Source: Streptomyces sp. 549
GTDB taxonomy: Bacteria > Actinomycetota > Actinomycetes > Streptomycetales > Streptomycetaceae
DNA: 64,000 bases
Direction: 5' to 3'
Assembly: GCF_030124175.1 (NCBI RefSeq)
Contig: NZ_JASKMT010000009.1
Span: 1-64,000, forward strand
The position numbers and the translations under genes are program-made. The notes below the pieces were generated by a model. The model was given only the letters and a program-made list of their open reading frames with translations. It had not been told where the DNA came from and ran no database searches. Positions 37,256 through 48,057 of this stretch are shown in pieces. Each line of letters begins with the position of its first letter. The stretch's first letter is position 1.

Positions 37256-38638
37256 GTGGCCGCCGACAAGATCGAGACCATCGTCAGCCTCAGCAAGCGC
37301 CGTGGCTTCGTCTATCCCTGCAGCGAGATCTACGGCGGCCAGCGGGCCGCGTGGGACTACGGGCCGCTGGGCGTGGAGCTGAAGGAGAACATCAAGCGCC
37401 AGTGGTGGCGCGCGATGGTCACCTCGCGCGAGGACGTGGTCGGCATCGACTCCTCCGTGATCCTGGCGTCCGAGGTCTGGCAGGCGTCCGGGCACGTCGC
37501 CACGTTCACGGACCCGCTGACCGAGTGCACCTCCTGCCACAAGCGGTTCCGGGCGGACCACCTGGAAGAGGCGTACGAGGCCAAGCACGGCCGTCTGCCG
37601 GAGAACGGCATGGCCGACATCAACTGCCCGCACTGCGGCAACAAGGGCGCGTTCACCGAGCCCAAGCAGTTCTCCGGGCTGCTCTCGACCCACCTGGGCC
37701 CCACCCAGGACTCCGGCGCCGTCGCGTACCTGCGCCCGGAGACCGCCCAGGGCATCTTCACCAACTTCAGCTCCGTCCAGCAGACCTCGCGCAAGAAGCC
37801 GCCGTTCGGCATCGCCCAGATGGGCAAGTCCTTCCGCAACGAGATCACGCCGGGCAACTTCATCTTCCGCACCCGCGAGTTCGAGCAGATGGAGATGGAG
37901 TTCTTCGTCAAGCCCGGCGAGGACGAGCAGTGGCACGAGTACTGGATGGAGCAGCGCTGGAACTGGTACCGGGACCTCGGCATCCAGGAGTCCAACATCC
38001 GCTGGTACGACCACCCGAAGGAGAAGCTGTCCCACTACTCCAAGCGCACCGCGGACATCGAGTACCGCTTCAGCTTCGGCGGCAGCGAGTGGGGTGAGCT
38101 GGAGGGCGTAGCCAACCGCACCGACTACGACCTCAGCTCGCACTCCAAGGCGTCCGGCCACGACCTCTCCTACTTCGACCAGGAGGCGGGCGAGCGCTGG
38201 ACCCCGTACGTCATCGAGCCGGCGGCCGGTGTCGGCCGGGCGATGCTCGCATTCATGCTGGACGCCTACGTCGAGGACGAGGCGCCCAACGCCAAGGGCA
38301 AGCTGGAGAAGCGCACCGTGATGCGCCTCGACCCGCGGCTGGCCCCGGTCAAGGTCGCGGTGCTGCCGCTGTCGCGCAACGAGAAGCTGTCACCGAAGGC
38401 CCGCGGCCTCGCCGAGGCGCTGCGCAGGCACTGGAACATCGAGTTCGACGACGCCGGCGCCATCGGCCGCCGCTACCGCCGCCAGGACGAGATCGGCACC
38501 CCGTTCTGCGTCACGGTCGACTTCGACACCCTGGACGACAACGCCGTGACCGTGCGTGAGCGCGACACCATGAAGCAGGAGCGGGTCTCGCTCGACCAGA
38601 TCGAGTCCTACCTCGGTGGCCGCCTGATCGGCTGCTGA
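37256..38638 (+). CDS. glyS: glycyl-tRNA synthetase (dimeric type)
   Basis: A 460-residue class II synthetase of the alpha2 type used by actinobacteria. It begins with [38 protein letters not shown] and has two CxxC pairs in an insert ([16 protein letters not shown]) that can bind zinc. Class II motif 2 is [25 protein letters not shown] and motif 3 lies in [14 protein letters not shown]. The C-terminal anticodon-binding domain has [16 protein letters not shown]. The GTG start follows a GAAGAGAG site. It is divergent from znuA and followed by a strong terminator. Confidence 0.96.
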   Translation: MAADKIETIVSLSKRRGFVYPCSEIYGGQRAAWDYGPLGVELKENIKRQWWRAMVTSREDVVGIDSSVILASEVWQASGHVATFTDPLTECTSCHKRFRADHLEEAYEAKHGRLPENGMADINCPHCGNKGAFTEPKQFSGLLSTHLGPTQDSGAVAYLRPETAQGIFTNFSSVQQTSRKKPPFGIAQMGKSFRNEITPGNFIFRTREFEQMEMEFFVKPGEDEQWHEYWMEQRWNWYRDLGIQESNIRWYDHPKEKLSHYSKRTADIEYRFSFGGSEWGELEGVANRTDYDLSSHSKASGHDLSYFDQEAGERWTPYVIEPAAGVGRAMLAFMLDAYVEDEAPNAKGKLEKRTVMRLDPRLAPVKVAVLPLSRNEKLSPKARGLAEALRRHWNIEFDDAGAIGRRYRRQDEIGTPFCVTVDFDTLDDNAVTVRERDTMKQERVSLDQIESYLGGRLIGC

Positions 38639-38655
38639 CGCCCCCGCGCCACGTG

Positions 38656-38694
38656 ACGAGGCCCCCTGCCGCTGCTGGCGGCAGGGGGCCTCGT
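38656..38694. terminator. terminator hairpin between glyS and uppS
   Basis: Perfect 17-bp arms (ACGAGGCCCCCTGCCGC and complement) with a 5-base loop, 17 bp after the glyS stop and 20 bp from the uppS stop. It can serve both convergent genes. Confidence 0.85.
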
Positions 38695-38714
38695 GACAAC
38701 CCGGGCGGGTGCCG

Positions 38715-39611
38715 TCAGGCGCCCTCGGCGGGCGCACCGGCTGCGCTCCCAGCCTGCCCCGCCTGCCCGGCGTTCCCGCTGTCCCCCGCCTGTCCGGCGG
38801 CCTCGTTGGGGATCGCGCCGCCGAACCGGCGGTCGCGGGAGGCGTACTCCACGCACGCCCGCCACAGGTCGCGGCGGTCGAAGTCCGGCCACAGCACGTC
38901 CTGGAACACCATCTCGGCGTAGGCGCTCTGCCAGATCAGGTAGTTGGAGGTGCGCTGCTCACCGGAGGGGCGCACGAACAGGTCCACGTCCGGCATGTCC
39001 GGGTGGTAGAGGTACCTGGCGAACGTCTTCTCGTTGACCTTCGCCGGGTCGAGCCGCCCGGCGCGGACGTCGGCGGCGATGGCCGCGGCGGCGTCCGCGA
39101 TCTCGGCCCGGCCGCCGTAGTTGACGCAGAAGTACAGCGTCATGGCGGTGTTGTCCTTGGTCTGCTCCTGCGCGATCTGCAGTTCCTGCACCACCGACTT
39201 CCAGAGCTTCGGCATCCGGCCCACCCAGCGGATGCGGATGCCCATGGCGTCCATCTCGTCGCGGCGGCGGCGGATGACGTCCCGGTTGAAGTTCATCAGG
39301 AAGCGCACCTCCTCCGGCGAGCGCTTCCAGTTCTCGGTGGAGAACGCGTACAGCGAGAGGTTCTTGACGCCCAGTTCCAGGCAGCCCCTCAGCACGTCAA
39401 GGACGACGGCCTCGCCCATCTTGTGGCCCTCGGTGCGCGGCAGGCCGCGTTCCTTCGCCCAGCGGCCGTTGCCGTCCATCACCACGGCCACGTGCCTGGG
39501 GACCAGTTCGGGCTGGAGCCGGGGCGGGCGGGCACCGGAGGGGTGCGGCTCGGGTGCCTGGTAACTGCCGGACCCGCGACGCTGCCGGGACAGCATTCCG
39601 CGACCTGCCAT
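38715..39611 (-). CDS. uppS: isoprenyl (undecaprenyl) diphosphate synthase
   Basis: A 298-residue cis-prenyltransferase that makes the lipid carrier for peptidoglycan and other wall polymers. Motifs are [25 protein letters not shown] with the catalytic Asp, [29 protein letters not shown] and the substrate-binding [24 protein letters not shown]. The ATG at 39611 has GGAG nine bases upstream; longer frames run toward recO. The last 25 residues are Gly/Ala/Gln-rich and likely disordered. It is 73 bp downstream of recO on the same strand. Confidence 0.94.
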   Translation of the reverse strand: MAGRGMLSRQRRGSGSYQAPEPHPSGARPPRLQPELVPRHVAVVMDGNGRWAKERGLPRTEGHKMGEAVVLDVLRGCLELGVKNLSLYAFSTENWKRSPEEVRFLMNFNRDVIRRRRDEMDAMGIRIRWVGRMPKLWKSVVQELQIAQEQTKDNTAMTLYFCVNYGGRAEIADAAAAIAADVRAGRLDPAKVNEKTFARYLYHPDMPDVDLFVRPSGEQRTSNYLIWQSAYAEMVFQDVLWPDFDRRDLWRACVEYASRDRRFGGAIPNEAAGQAGDSGNAGQAGQAGSAAGAPAEGA

Positions 39612-39684
39612 GTGGTTCATCTCCAGGGTGTGCTGCGGGGCGCTCCCGCCCGGGGTGCGGCGGACGACAGCCGAGACTAACGGG

Positions 39685-40434
39685 TCAGGACTTGTCGACA
39701 TACCGCAGGGACCGCAGCCCGCGTTCCAGGTGCCAGTGCAGGTAGGCGGAGACCAGCCCGCTGCCCTCACGGGTGTGTCGCGGCTCCGTCGCCTCGGCGG
39801 TCTCCCAGTCGCCCGTCAGCAGCGCACCGAGCAGCCGCAGCGCCTCCGGCGACGGCAGCACGCTGCCGGGCACCCGGCAGTCGCCGCACACCGAGCCGCC
39901 CGCGCCGACGGAGAAGAACCGGTTGGGCCCGGGCAGGCCGCACTTGGCGCAGGCGTCGAAGCTGGGCGCGTAGCCGCCGACGGCGAGCGAGCGCAGCAGG
40001 TAGGCGTCCAGGATCAGGCCCGGCGCGTGCTCGCCGCCGGCCAGCGAGCGCAGCCCGCCGACCAGCAGCAGGTACTGCTGCACGTTGGGCTCACCCTCGT
40101 GGTCGGTGAACCGTTCCGCCGTCTCCAGCATCGCGGTGCCGGCCGTGTAGCGCCCGTAGTCGCTGACCACGCCGCTGCCGTAGGGCGCGATCGTCTCGGT
40201 CTGGGTGCACAGCGGCAGGCCGCGGCCGACCAGTTCGCTGCCGCGGGCGAAGAACTGCACGTCGACGTGGGAGAACGGTTCGAGCCGGGCCCCGAACTTC
40301 GACTTGGTGCGGCGCACGCCGCGGGCGACCGCGCGCACCCTGCCGTGGCCGCGGGTGAGCAGGGTGATGATGCGGTCCGCCTCACCCAGCTTCTGGGTGC
40401 GCAGCACGATGCCGTCGTCGCGGAACAGGCTCAT
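39685..40434 (-). CDS. recO: DNA repair protein RecO
   Basis: A 249-residue RecO, the OB-fold protein that with RecR loads RecA at gaps. The N-terminus reads [58 protein letters not shown] in family style. The C-terminal zinc finger is CAKCGLPGP...GSVCGDC. The ATG at 40434 has a GAGGGC site; the longer frame overlaps the neighbouring emfourin-like gene. The recO-uppS pairing is common in actinobacteria. Confidence 0.94.
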   Translation of the reverse strand: MSLFRDDGIVLRTQKLGEADRIITLLTRGHGRVRAVARGVRRTKSKFGARLEPFSHVDVQFFARGSELVGRGLPLCTQTETIAPYGSGVVSDYGRYTAGTAMLETAERFTDHEGEPNVQQYLLLVGGLRSLAGGEHAPGLILDAYLLRSLAVGGYAPSFDACAKCGLPGPNRFFSVGAGGSVCGDCRVPGSVLPSPEALRLLGALLTGDWETAEATEPRHTREGSGLVSAYLHWHLERGLRSLRYVDKS

Positions 40435-40504
40435 GCCCTCATTCTCGCCCACCGCCCGCCCCCGGCGGTTCCCCTCCCCCGCGTCCGCCGGGCGGTGGCC
40501 GCCG

Positions 40505-40759
40505 TCAGGCTCCCTCTCCGAGCACGAGGGAGACCAGGGCGCGCTGGGCGTCGGTGAGGTGCGGGTCGGCGCAGCGGGCGGTACGGCCGTCGGCGGTGAT
40601 CGTGTAGTGGAAGCCGTCCGGCACCCCGGACGGCGGGTCTGCGGACCCGTCCGCGACCGCCCGCGCGGCCAGCCGCTCGACATCGGGGTCGTCGGTGGTC
40701 AGCTCGGCCCGGCGGGTCAGGCCGGCGAGACCTCCGGTACGGGACACGACGACGTGCAT
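40505..40759 (-). CDS. emfourin-type protease inhibitor (protealysin inhibitor family)
   Basis: An 84-residue protein starting MHVVVSRTGGLAGLTRRAELTTDDPDV. It matches the small emfourin fold (first strand VxRTGGLAG, then FHYTITADGRTA and a terminal helix LTDAQRALVSLVL). Emfourins inhibit M4 (thermolysin-like) metalloproteases and are usually encoded beside one. No such protease lies in this window, so the gene looks orphaned. The ATG has a GAGGACAG site. It is 70 bp upstream of recO. Confidence 0.75.
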   Translation of the reverse strand: MHVVVSRTGGLAGLTRRAELTTDDPDVERLAARAVADGSADPPSGVPDGFHYTITADGRTARCADPHLTDAQRALVSLVLGEGA

Positions 40760-41231
40760 CTGCTGTCCTCTCGTCGGCGGGGCCGGCGGACGGACGTCCA
40801 CCGGCCGAAGGGCGGGCGAGCGGCTTCTGAGGATGCCCTCGGCCGCGTCGAGCAGGGCGATCTCCCTCTGGTCCCCCGGCTGACCCCGGGGCGTCTGCGG
40901 CCCCTGCGCGGGGAGGGCCCCGTGCTGGGCTCCGCGTGACTCACCAGCCGCACAGGCTACGCCCGGCCGTCGGCTTTCGGCCGTCCTTCACCGCACCCGC
41001 CGCGGCTCCTCCCGGTCCGGCACCGCAGGAGAACGCCGGCGCACGGCAACAAGCGCTCGCCCCACCTGCCGCGGCGGACGCGAGATCCGCGCCCTGCGCC
41101 TGTGAGCCCGGGCGTCCCCACGGTCCGCCCCCCGCACGCACGCCGCGGGGCGGACCGCGTGGCGGGCGCGGATCTCGCATAATGGGACGGACCCGCCGCG
41201 GTCGGACCGCTCGGATAGGCTGCTCGGCATC
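40760..41231. other. gene-free region upstream of the leuA leader
   Basis: No supported gene; six-frame readings are Pro/Arg/Gly-rich shadows. CATAAT (41178-41183) and TAGGCT (41216-41221) resemble -10 elements reading toward leuA, but no good -35 partner is visible for either. The promoter of the leu leader should lie here. Confidence 0.5.
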
Positions 41232-41279
41232 ATGCGATACGGGCTGCTTCTCCTTAGCTGCCGCGGCGAGGGCCTGTAG
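41232..41279 (+). CDS. leu operon leader peptide
   Basis: A 15-codon frame reads MRYGLLLLSCRGEGL and stops with TAG, 81 bp before leuA. Four consecutive leucine codons (CTG, CTT, CTC, CTT) in so short a frame are the hallmark of transcription attenuation by leucyl-tRNA supply. No Shine-Dalgarno site is seen; the TAGGCT element would start transcription only a few bases before the ATG. The downstream stretch contains CGCGGAG (41299-41305) that can pair with CTCCGCG (41338-41344). Confidence 0.85.
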   Translation: MRYGLLLLSCRGEGL

Positions 41280-43136
<1,857 letters not shown>

Positions 43137-43157
43137 CCACTCCCCGCGCACGCCTTC

Positions 43158-43184
43158 CCCCCGGCCGCGCCGAGCGGCCGGGGG
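43158..43184 (+). terminator. terminator hairpin after leuA
   Basis: Perfect 11-bp arms (CCCCCGGCCGC and complement) with a 5-base loop, 21 bp after the stop. Confidence 0.75.
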
Positions 43185-43188
43185 CCGT

Positions 43189-43228
43189 GCGGGCCCGGTC
43201 GGAACGTCAGGTTCCGGACCGGGCCCGC
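43189..43228 (+). terminator. second hairpin after leuA
   Basis: A 17-bp stem with one bulged base (GCGGGCCCGGTC-GGAAC and complement) and loop GTCAG, in tandem with the previous hairpin. Confidence 0.75.
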
Positions 43229-43321
43229 AAGCTTGTCCGGTTCGGATGCTGACGGCACCGGCCTCCTGTGGCTAACATCACTCGACGCGGCAACGGAGCC
43301 GAGGTGTTACGGAGGTGCGGC

Positions 43322-43957
43322 GTGGGCGGACTGCGCTTGGCGAGCATGCGTACGGCGTGGACCACGGTGGGTGACGGCGAGTTCTTCTGCCCCGGCTGCG
43401 GCGGTGACCGCAACTACGAGCGGCGCACCGGCCGTCGCCGGCTTGTGGTGCTCGGCCTGCCCGTCCTGGCTCGCGGCTCCGCCGAACCGGTGGTGGCCTG
43501 CATGTCCTGCCGCACCGCCTTCCCCGCCACGGCTGCCGACCAGCCCACCACCACCCGCCTGTCGGCGATGCTTCGCGACGCGGTGCACAGCGTCGCGCTC
43601 AGCATGCTGGCAGCCGGCGGCACCGACTCGCGGGCGGCCCGGGACACGGCTGTCGGCGCCCTGCGGGAGGCCGGCTACCCGGACGCCCGGGAGGAGCAAC
43701 TGCTCGCCTTACTGGCCGCGTTGGGCGCGGACAGTGTGAGCGTGGAGGTGGCGCTGCACGAGGTGCTCACCCCGCTTGTGCCCCACCTGGCCCCCGCCGG
43801 GCGGGAGAGCCTGCTGCTGCTCGGCGCCCGCATCGCGCTCGCCGACGGGCCCTACCAGGTGGCCGAGCAGGCCGCGCTGGCCTCGCTGGGCACCGCGCTG
43901 CGGCTGCGGGCCGCAGAGGTCGAGCGGCTGCTCGCCGGCGCCCCCGAGCGCCGCTGA
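43322..43957 (+). CDS. TerB-family tellurite-resistance-like protein with zinc ribbon
   Basis: A roughly 211-residue protein. The N-terminal part has a zinc ribbon (FFCPGCGGDRNYERRTG...VACMSCRTAF, two CxxC pairs). The C-terminal helical part (LGARIALADGPYQVAEQAALASLGTALRL) matches the TerB fold with its acidic ADG turn. The GTG at 43322 has GGAGG six bases upstream; an ATG at 43346 would remove the first eight residues. TerB domains bind divalent metal; a role in tellurite resistance itself is not implied by a lone copy. It converges on era. Confidence 0.82.
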   Translation: MGGLRLASMRTAWTTVGDGEFFCPGCGGDRNYERRTGRRRLVVLGLPVLARGSAEPVVACMSCRTAFPATAADQPTTTRLSAMLRDAVHSVALSMLAAGGTDSRAARDTAVGALREAGYPDAREEQLLALLAALGADSVSVEVALHEVLTPLVPHLAPAGRESLLLLGARIALADGPYQVAEQAALASLGTALRLRAAEVERLLAGAPERR

Positions 43958-43978
43958 GCCGCACACCGCACGCCGACG

Positions 43979-44012
43979 GCTCCCGAACCGGCGGAGCCGC
44001 CGGGTCGGGAGC
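43979..44012. terminator. bidirectional terminator between TerB-like gene and era
   Basis: A 16-bp stem with one mismatch (GCTCCCGA-A-CCGGCGG and complement) and a 2-base apex, located between two convergent stops. Confidence 0.75.
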
Positions 44013-44044
44013 GGGGCGGCCGAGCCGCTAGCGGGGCGATCGGG

Positions 44045-44980
44045 TCAGAAGCCGAGCTTGCGCAGCTGCTTGGGGTCGCGCTGCCAGTCCTTGGCGACCT
44101 TCACGTGCAGGTCCAGGTAGACGGGCGTGCCGAGCAGCGCCTCGATGTGCTTGCGGGACTTGGTGCCGACGTCCTTGAGCCGACTGCCCTTGGGGCCGAT
44201 GATGATGCCCTTCTGGCTCGGGCGCTCGATGTAGACGTTGGCGTGCACGTCCAGCAGCGGGCGGTCCGCGGGCCGGTCCTCGCGCGGGATCATCTCCTCC
44301 ACCACGACCGCGATGGAGTGCGGCAGTTCGTCCCGCACGCCCTCCAGCGCCGCCTCGCGGATCAGCTCGGCGACCATGACCTGCTCCGGCTCGTCGGTGA
44401 GGTCGCCGTCCGGGTACAGCGGCGGGCTCTCCGGCAGCATCGGGACGAGCAGGTCGGCGAGCAGACCGACCTGGCTGGAGCCGACCGCCGAGACCGGCAC
44501 GATCTCCGCCCACTCCAGGCCGAGTTCACGGCCGAGGCGGTCCACCGCGATCAGCTGCTCGGCGAGCTTCTGCGAGTCGACGAGGTCGGTCTTGGTGATG
44601 ACGGCGACCTTGGGTGTCTTCTTCAGCCCCGCCAGCTCCGCCGCGATGAACCGGTCACCGGGGCCGAGCTTCTGGTCGGCGGGGATGCACAGGCCGATGA
44701 CGTCGACCTCGGCCCAGGTGGTCCGCACCACGTCGTTGAGGCGCTCCCCCAGCAGCGTGCGGGGCTTGTGCAGCCCGGGCGTGTCCACCAGGACGAGCTG
44801 CGCCTCGGGGCGGTGCACGATGCCGCGCACCGTGTGCCGGGTGGTCTGCGGCCGGTTCGAGGTGATCGCGACCTTCGTGCCGACGAGCGCGTTGGTCAGC
44901 GTCGACTTGCCCGCGTTGGGGCGGCCGACGAAGCACGCGAAGCCGGCGCGGTGCGGGGACGCGGGGGAGGATTCGCTCAT
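44045..44980 (-). CDS. era: GTPase Era
   Basis: A 311-residue Era, the GTPase that binds 16S rRNA and helps mature the 30S subunit. G1 is GRPNAGKST, the switch region has SNRPQTTRH, G3 is DTPGLH and G4 is TKTD. The C-terminal KH domain has VYIERPSQKGIIIGPKGSRLKDVGTKSRKHIEALLG. The start overlaps the preceding membrane-protein stop (ATGA). It is the last gene of a minus-strand run starting with a lipoprotein; phoH-ybeY-corC lie just beyond and also serve rRNA processing. Confidence 0.96.
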   Translation of the reverse strand: MSESSPASPHRAGFACFVGRPNAGKSTLTNALVGTKVAITSNRPQTTRHTVRGIVHRPEAQLVLVDTPGLHKPRTLLGERLNDVVRTTWAEVDVIGLCIPADQKLGPGDRFIAAELAGLKKTPKVAVITKTDLVDSQKLAEQLIAVDRLGRELGLEWAEIVPVSAVGSSQVGLLADLLVPMLPESPPLYPDGDLTDEPEQVMVAELIREAALEGVRDELPHSIAVVVEEMIPREDRPADRPLLDVHANVYIERPSQKGIIIGPKGSRLKDVGTKSRKHIEALLGTPVYLDLHVKVAKDWQRDPKQLRKLGF

Positions 44981-45384
44981 GCGCCCATTCTCCCTGATCC
45001 TCCCGGGCCCTCCGACCGCCGGGAGGCGACCACACCGGCGAGGGCGAGCACACCGGCTGCCAGCAGCAGCAGCGCCGCGGCGAACACCCACCAGTCGGTG
45101 CCGTCGCCGTTGACCCAGCCGAGCACCAGCCAGGTCCACACCGTGAGCCCGGCGGCGACCGCCCCGACCGCGCTCAGTATCCGCGCTTTGCGGAGCAGGT
45201 CGGGCCGTTGGTGGGAGCGGGCCAGCTGGCTGAGCCCCTGCGGCAGCAGGAGCAGGCCGAGGGCCAGCAGCAGGACGTCGAGGCACTCGCCGATGACCAG
45301 CTCGATGACGACGCCGGCCAGCAGCGCGGTGCCGATGACGGTGATGACCCACGCCTGCCGGCGGTCCGTCAGGAAGTCCGGCAC
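44977..45384 (-). CDS. small multi-pass membrane protein of unknown function
   Basis: A 135-residue protein with about four hydrophobic helices: WVITVIGTALLAGVVIELVIG, CLDVLLLALGLLLLPQGL, ILSAVGAVAAGLTVWTWLVLGWV and WWVFAAALLLLAAGVLALAGVV. The short loops are basic inside (RRQAW, RSHQRPDLLRKAR). I recognise no named family. GTG start lies three bases after the CDA-like stop, and its own stop overlaps the era start, so it is part of the era run. A link to Era function is only positional. Confidence 0.8.
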   Translation of the reverse strand: MPDFLTDRRQAWVITVIGTALLAGVVIELVIGECLDVLLLALGLLLLPQGLSQLARSHQRPDLLRKARILSAVGAVAAGLTVWTWLVLGWVNGDGTDWWVFAAALLLLAAGVLALAGVVASRRSEGPGGSGRMGA

Positions 45385-45387
45385 AGG

Positions 45388-45738
45388 TCAGACCACGTCC
45401 GCCGTGCGCAGGGAGCCGTCGGGTGCGGCGAGCAGCACCGGTGTGCCGGGGCCGCCCAGGTCGCGCACGGCCGCCAGGTCGTCCGCGGGGAGTTCGGCGC
45501 TGCCGGAGACGACGGCGGCGGCCTCCAGCGAGGTGGCGCCGGAGGCGACCGCCATCGCGACGGCGGTCTGCAGGGCGCTCAGCCGCAGCGAGGCGAGTGC
45601 GACAGTGCCGGCGACGTAGGTGCGTCCCGTCTCGTCGCGGACGGCGGCGCCCTCGGGCACCCCGTTGCGGGCACGGGCGCTGCGCGCCAGCGTGATGATC
45701 TTGCGGTCCTCGGGGTCCACGTCGGGCGCGTCACTCAT
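45388..45738 (-). CDS. cytidine-deaminase-like protein lacking catalytic motifs
   Basis: A 116-residue protein aligned to the small cytidine deaminase fold: RKIITLARSARARNGVPEGAAVRDETGRTYVAGTVALASLRLSALQTAVAMAVASGATSLEAAAVV. The zinc-site motifs of active enzymes, (C/H)AE in the second helix and PCxxC in the third, are absent; the second-helix position reads LRLSALQ. It is therefore probably not a deaminase. It sits between the lipoprotein (8-bp overlap) and the small membrane protein in the era run, as in other streptomycetes. The ATG at 45738 fits better than one four codons earlier. Confidence 0.75.
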   Translation of the reverse strand: MSDAPDVDPEDRKIITLARSARARNGVPEGAAVRDETGRTYVAGTVALASLRLSALQTAVAMAVASGATSLEAAAVVSGSAELPADDLAAVRDLGGPGTPVLLAAPDGSLRTADVV

Positions 45739-46522
45739 GTGGGCGAGCATACGCGGCGGCCCTCAACTGGGTGACGTCCGGGACGCCGTCGGGCTCGACC
45801 TGCTCGTGGTCCGGCTCCTGCTCAGCGGTGACCTCGCCCAGCTTCTCCACGGCCCGCCGCGCCAGGGGCTCGACGCCCTCGCCGTCCACCTCCTCGGGCC
45901 CCGCCTGCGCCAGGTGCACGGTGCCGGCCCCGACCCGGGCGTAGACGACGTCGGCGACGACCGTCAGCCGGTCGTCACCGGGGCCCCTGCGCACGAACCG
46001 CAGGGCGGCGCTGTCGTCGCCCAGCTCCGGAAGGCGGAGGCGGCGCGCCTCGTAGGCGACGGTGCCGCTGTCCACGCCGGTGCCCTCGGTGACCTGGAAG
46101 CGCGAGCACTGCTCGGCAGCCCGCTCGAAGGCGCTCAGCGCCTCCTCGGCCCCGTCGGCGCTGCCGTGCGCGCCGGTGCGGGTGGTGACGAACGGCCCGA
46201 CCGGGGAGCGGGCGAAGCGGGTGTCGGCCGCGGTCTCGGCCGGGTCCTGGAACAGCGTGCGGCAGGGGCCGTCGTCGGGCTGCGGGACTCCTATGCCGCG
46301 GTCCTCGGCGGCGCCCTCGGTGTCGGGCACCCAGCCCGGCGGCAGGTCACCGAGGTCGAGCAGGGCCAGCCGGAGCCGGTCCTCGTCCAGGTCGGCCGGG
46401 TGGGGGCCGGTGGCCGCGGCAGTGCCGGGGCCGTCGTGCTGCTGTCCGCCGGCGCACCCGCCCGACAGCAGGGCGAGCGCGGCACCGGCGGCGGCGAGGG
46501 TGGTGCGGAGGTGCGCGTCCAT
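45731..46522 (-). CDS. putative lipoprotein, sensor-like extracellular domain
   Basis: A 263-residue exported protein. The signal (MDAHLRTTLAAAGAALALLSGGCAGG) ends with lipobox LSGGC. The mature part begins with a disordered stretch, then LRLALLDLGDLPPGWVPD, a motif seen in extracellular domains of the PknH-sensor-like type, two conserved-looking cysteines (GPCRTLF, AEQCSRFQV), and a final strand FVRRGPGDDRLTVVADVVYARVGAGTVHL. The ATG has GGAGGG upstream. Function is unknown; it starts the era run and its 3' end overlaps the CDA-like start. Confidence 0.75.
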   Translation of the reverse strand: MDAHLRTTLAAAGAALALLSGGCAGGQQHDGPGTAAATGPHPADLDEDRLRLALLDLGDLPPGWVPDTEGAAEDRGIGVPQPDDGPCRTLFQDPAETAADTRFARSPVGPFVTTRTGAHGSADGAEEALSAFERAAEQCSRFQVTEGTGVDSGTVAYEARRLRLPELGDDSAALRFVRRGPGDDRLTVVADVVYARVGAGTVHLAQAGPEEVDGEGVEPLARRAVEKLGEVTAEQEPDHEQVEPDGVPDVTQLRAAAYARPHE

Positions 46523-46620
46523 CCCTCCATGGGGCCACCGGGCCGTCCCCGCGGCCACCGCCGTACACCCGTTCGGGTGACGTGAAACAGCTCTGTGCAG
46601 GCGTTGGGATCGATGTCCCC

Positions 46621-46656
46621 ACCGCCACCTCCACCGCCACCTCCACCGCCACCTCC
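46621..46656. repeat. 12-bp tandem repeat, three copies
   Basis: Three perfect copies of ACCGCCACCTCC lie in the 218-bp gap between the lipoprotein and corC genes. A diverged fourth copy follows. Confidence 0.9.
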
Positions 46657-46676
46657 AGCGCCACCGGTGGGCTGTG

Positions 46677-46757
46677 GGCGTCAGTCGGACGCGGCGGGCG
46701 TCAGTCGGACGCGGCGGGCGTCAGTCGGACGCGGCGGGCGTCAGTCGGACGCGGCGG
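46677..46757. repeat. 20-bp tandem repeat running into the corC 3' end
   Basis: The 20-bp unit TCAGTCGGACGCGGCGGGCG is repeated perfectly at 46681, 46701 and 46721, with a fourth partial copy of 17 bp at 46741-46757. The fourth copy encodes the last residues and stop codon of the minus-strand corC-like gene. Each upstream copy thus repeats that stop region. There are no unique spacers, so it is not a CRISPR array. Confidence 0.95.
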
Positions 46758-48057
46758 TGTCCTCGGAGATCTGCACCCGCTCGACCAGCACCCGCTCCAC
46801 GCGGTTGCGGCGGCCGGCGGTGGACTCGGCGGTGAGCCGCAGCCCGGCCAGGTCCGGGTCCGCCCGGTCCTCGGAGAGGTCCACGACGGCGGAGGCGCCG
46901 GCCAGCGGCACCCGGCCGAGCAGCTTGGCGAGCAGACCGCCGACGGTCTCCACGTCCTCGTCGTCGAAGTCGTCGAGACCGTACAGCTCGCCCAGGTCCC
47001 CGATGTCGAGGCGGGCCGTCACCCGGAAGCGGCCCTCGCCCAGCTCCTCCACGGGCGGCAGCTCACGGTCGTACTCGTCGGCGATCTCCCCGACGATCTC
47101 CTCCAGGATGTCCTCGATGGTGACGATGCCCGCGGTGCTGCCGTACTCGTCGATCACCACCGCGACGTGGTTGCGGTCGCGCTGCATCTCCTTCAGCAGG
47201 TCGCCCGCGTTCTTGGTGTCCGGCACGAAGACCGCCGGGCGCATCACGGTGGAGACCCGCTCGGACTCGCGGTCCCGGTTGATGTGGACGGTGCGGGCGA
47301 GGTCCTTGAGGTAGGCGACACCCACCACGTCGTCCTCGTTCTCACCGGTGACGGGGATGCGCGAGAAGCCGGACCGCAGGGCGAGCGTGAGCACCTGGTG
47401 GATGGTCTTGTACCGCTCCACGGTCACCAGGTCCGTGCGCGGCACCATCACCTCGCGGACGAGGGTGTCGCCCAGTTCGAAGACGGAGTGGACCATGCGG
47501 CGCTCGTCGTCCTCGATGAGGGACTCGGCGCCGGCGAAGTCGACCATCGCCCGCAGCTCCGCCTCGGAGGCGAAGGGGCCCTTGCGGAAGCCCTTGCCGG
47601 GGGTCAGTGCGTTGCCGAGCAGGATCAGCAGCTGCGGCACCGGCCCCATGACGCGGGCCAGCGGCAGCAGCACGTAGGCCGCCGCGGTCGCGGTGTTCAG
47701 TGAGTGCTGGATGCCGATGGTCCGCGGGGAGACCCCGACCGCGACGAACGACACCAGCACCATGACGGCCACGGCCGCGGCCAGCGCCTGCCACGTCTGG
47801 TCGAAGGCACGCAGGCAGCCGAAGGTGACCAGGACGGCCGCGGCGGTCTCGCTGGCGATCCGGATCAGCAGCGCCAGGTTGAGGTAGCGGACCGGGTCGG
47901 CCGCCACCGCGGCGAGCTTCGCGCTGCCGCGCCGGCCGGCGCGCACCGCCTCCTCGGCCCGGAACCCGGTGGTGCGGGCGAGCCCGGCCTCGGCGCACGC
48001 CGACAGCCAGGCCAGCACCGTGAGCAGTACCGCGGCGGCGAGCAGCTGAGCGCTCAT
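46741..48057 (-). CDS. CorC/HlyC-family CBS-domain transporter-like membrane protein
   Basis: A 438-residue protein with an N-terminal DUF21/CNNM domain of three to four helices ([59 protein letters not shown]). Two CBS domains follow ([37 protein letters not shown] and [24 protein letters not shown]...[26 protein letters not shown]), then a CorC_HlyC C-terminal domain. Relatives act in magnesium efflux; hemolysin is a historical name. ATGA overlap with ybeY gives coupling. Its 3' end lies in a 20-bp tandem repeat. Confidence 0.93.
   Translation of the reverse strand: MSAQLLAAAVLLTVLAWLSACAEAGLARTTGFRAEEAVRAGRRGSAKLAAVAADPVRYLNLALLIRIASETAAAVLVTFGCLRAFDQTWQALAAAVAVMVLVSFVAVGVSPRTIGIQHSLNTATAAAYVLLPLARVMGPVPQLLILLGNALTPGKGFRKGPFASEAELRAMVDFAGAESLIEDDERRMVHSVFELGDTLVREVMVPRTDLVTVERYKTIHQVLTLALRSGFSRIPVTGENEDDVVGVAYLKDLARTVHINRDRESERVSTVMRPAVFVPDTKNAGDLLKEMQRDRNHVAVVIDEYGSTAGIVTIEDILEEIVGEIADEYDRELPPVEELGEGRFRVTARLDIGDLGELYGLDDFDDEDVETVGGLLAKLLGRVPLAGASAVVDLSEDRADPDLAGLRLTAESTAGRRNRVERVLVERVQISEDTAASD

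Noticed and set aside
40717..40953. Minus-strand frame near the emfourin gene considered as a remnant of an M4 protease
   Set aside because: No HExxH motif or other M4 signature appears in any frame of the region.
46677..46757. Tandem repeat considered as a CRISPR array
   Set aside because: Units are directly adjacent with no unique spacers, and no cas genes are in the window.
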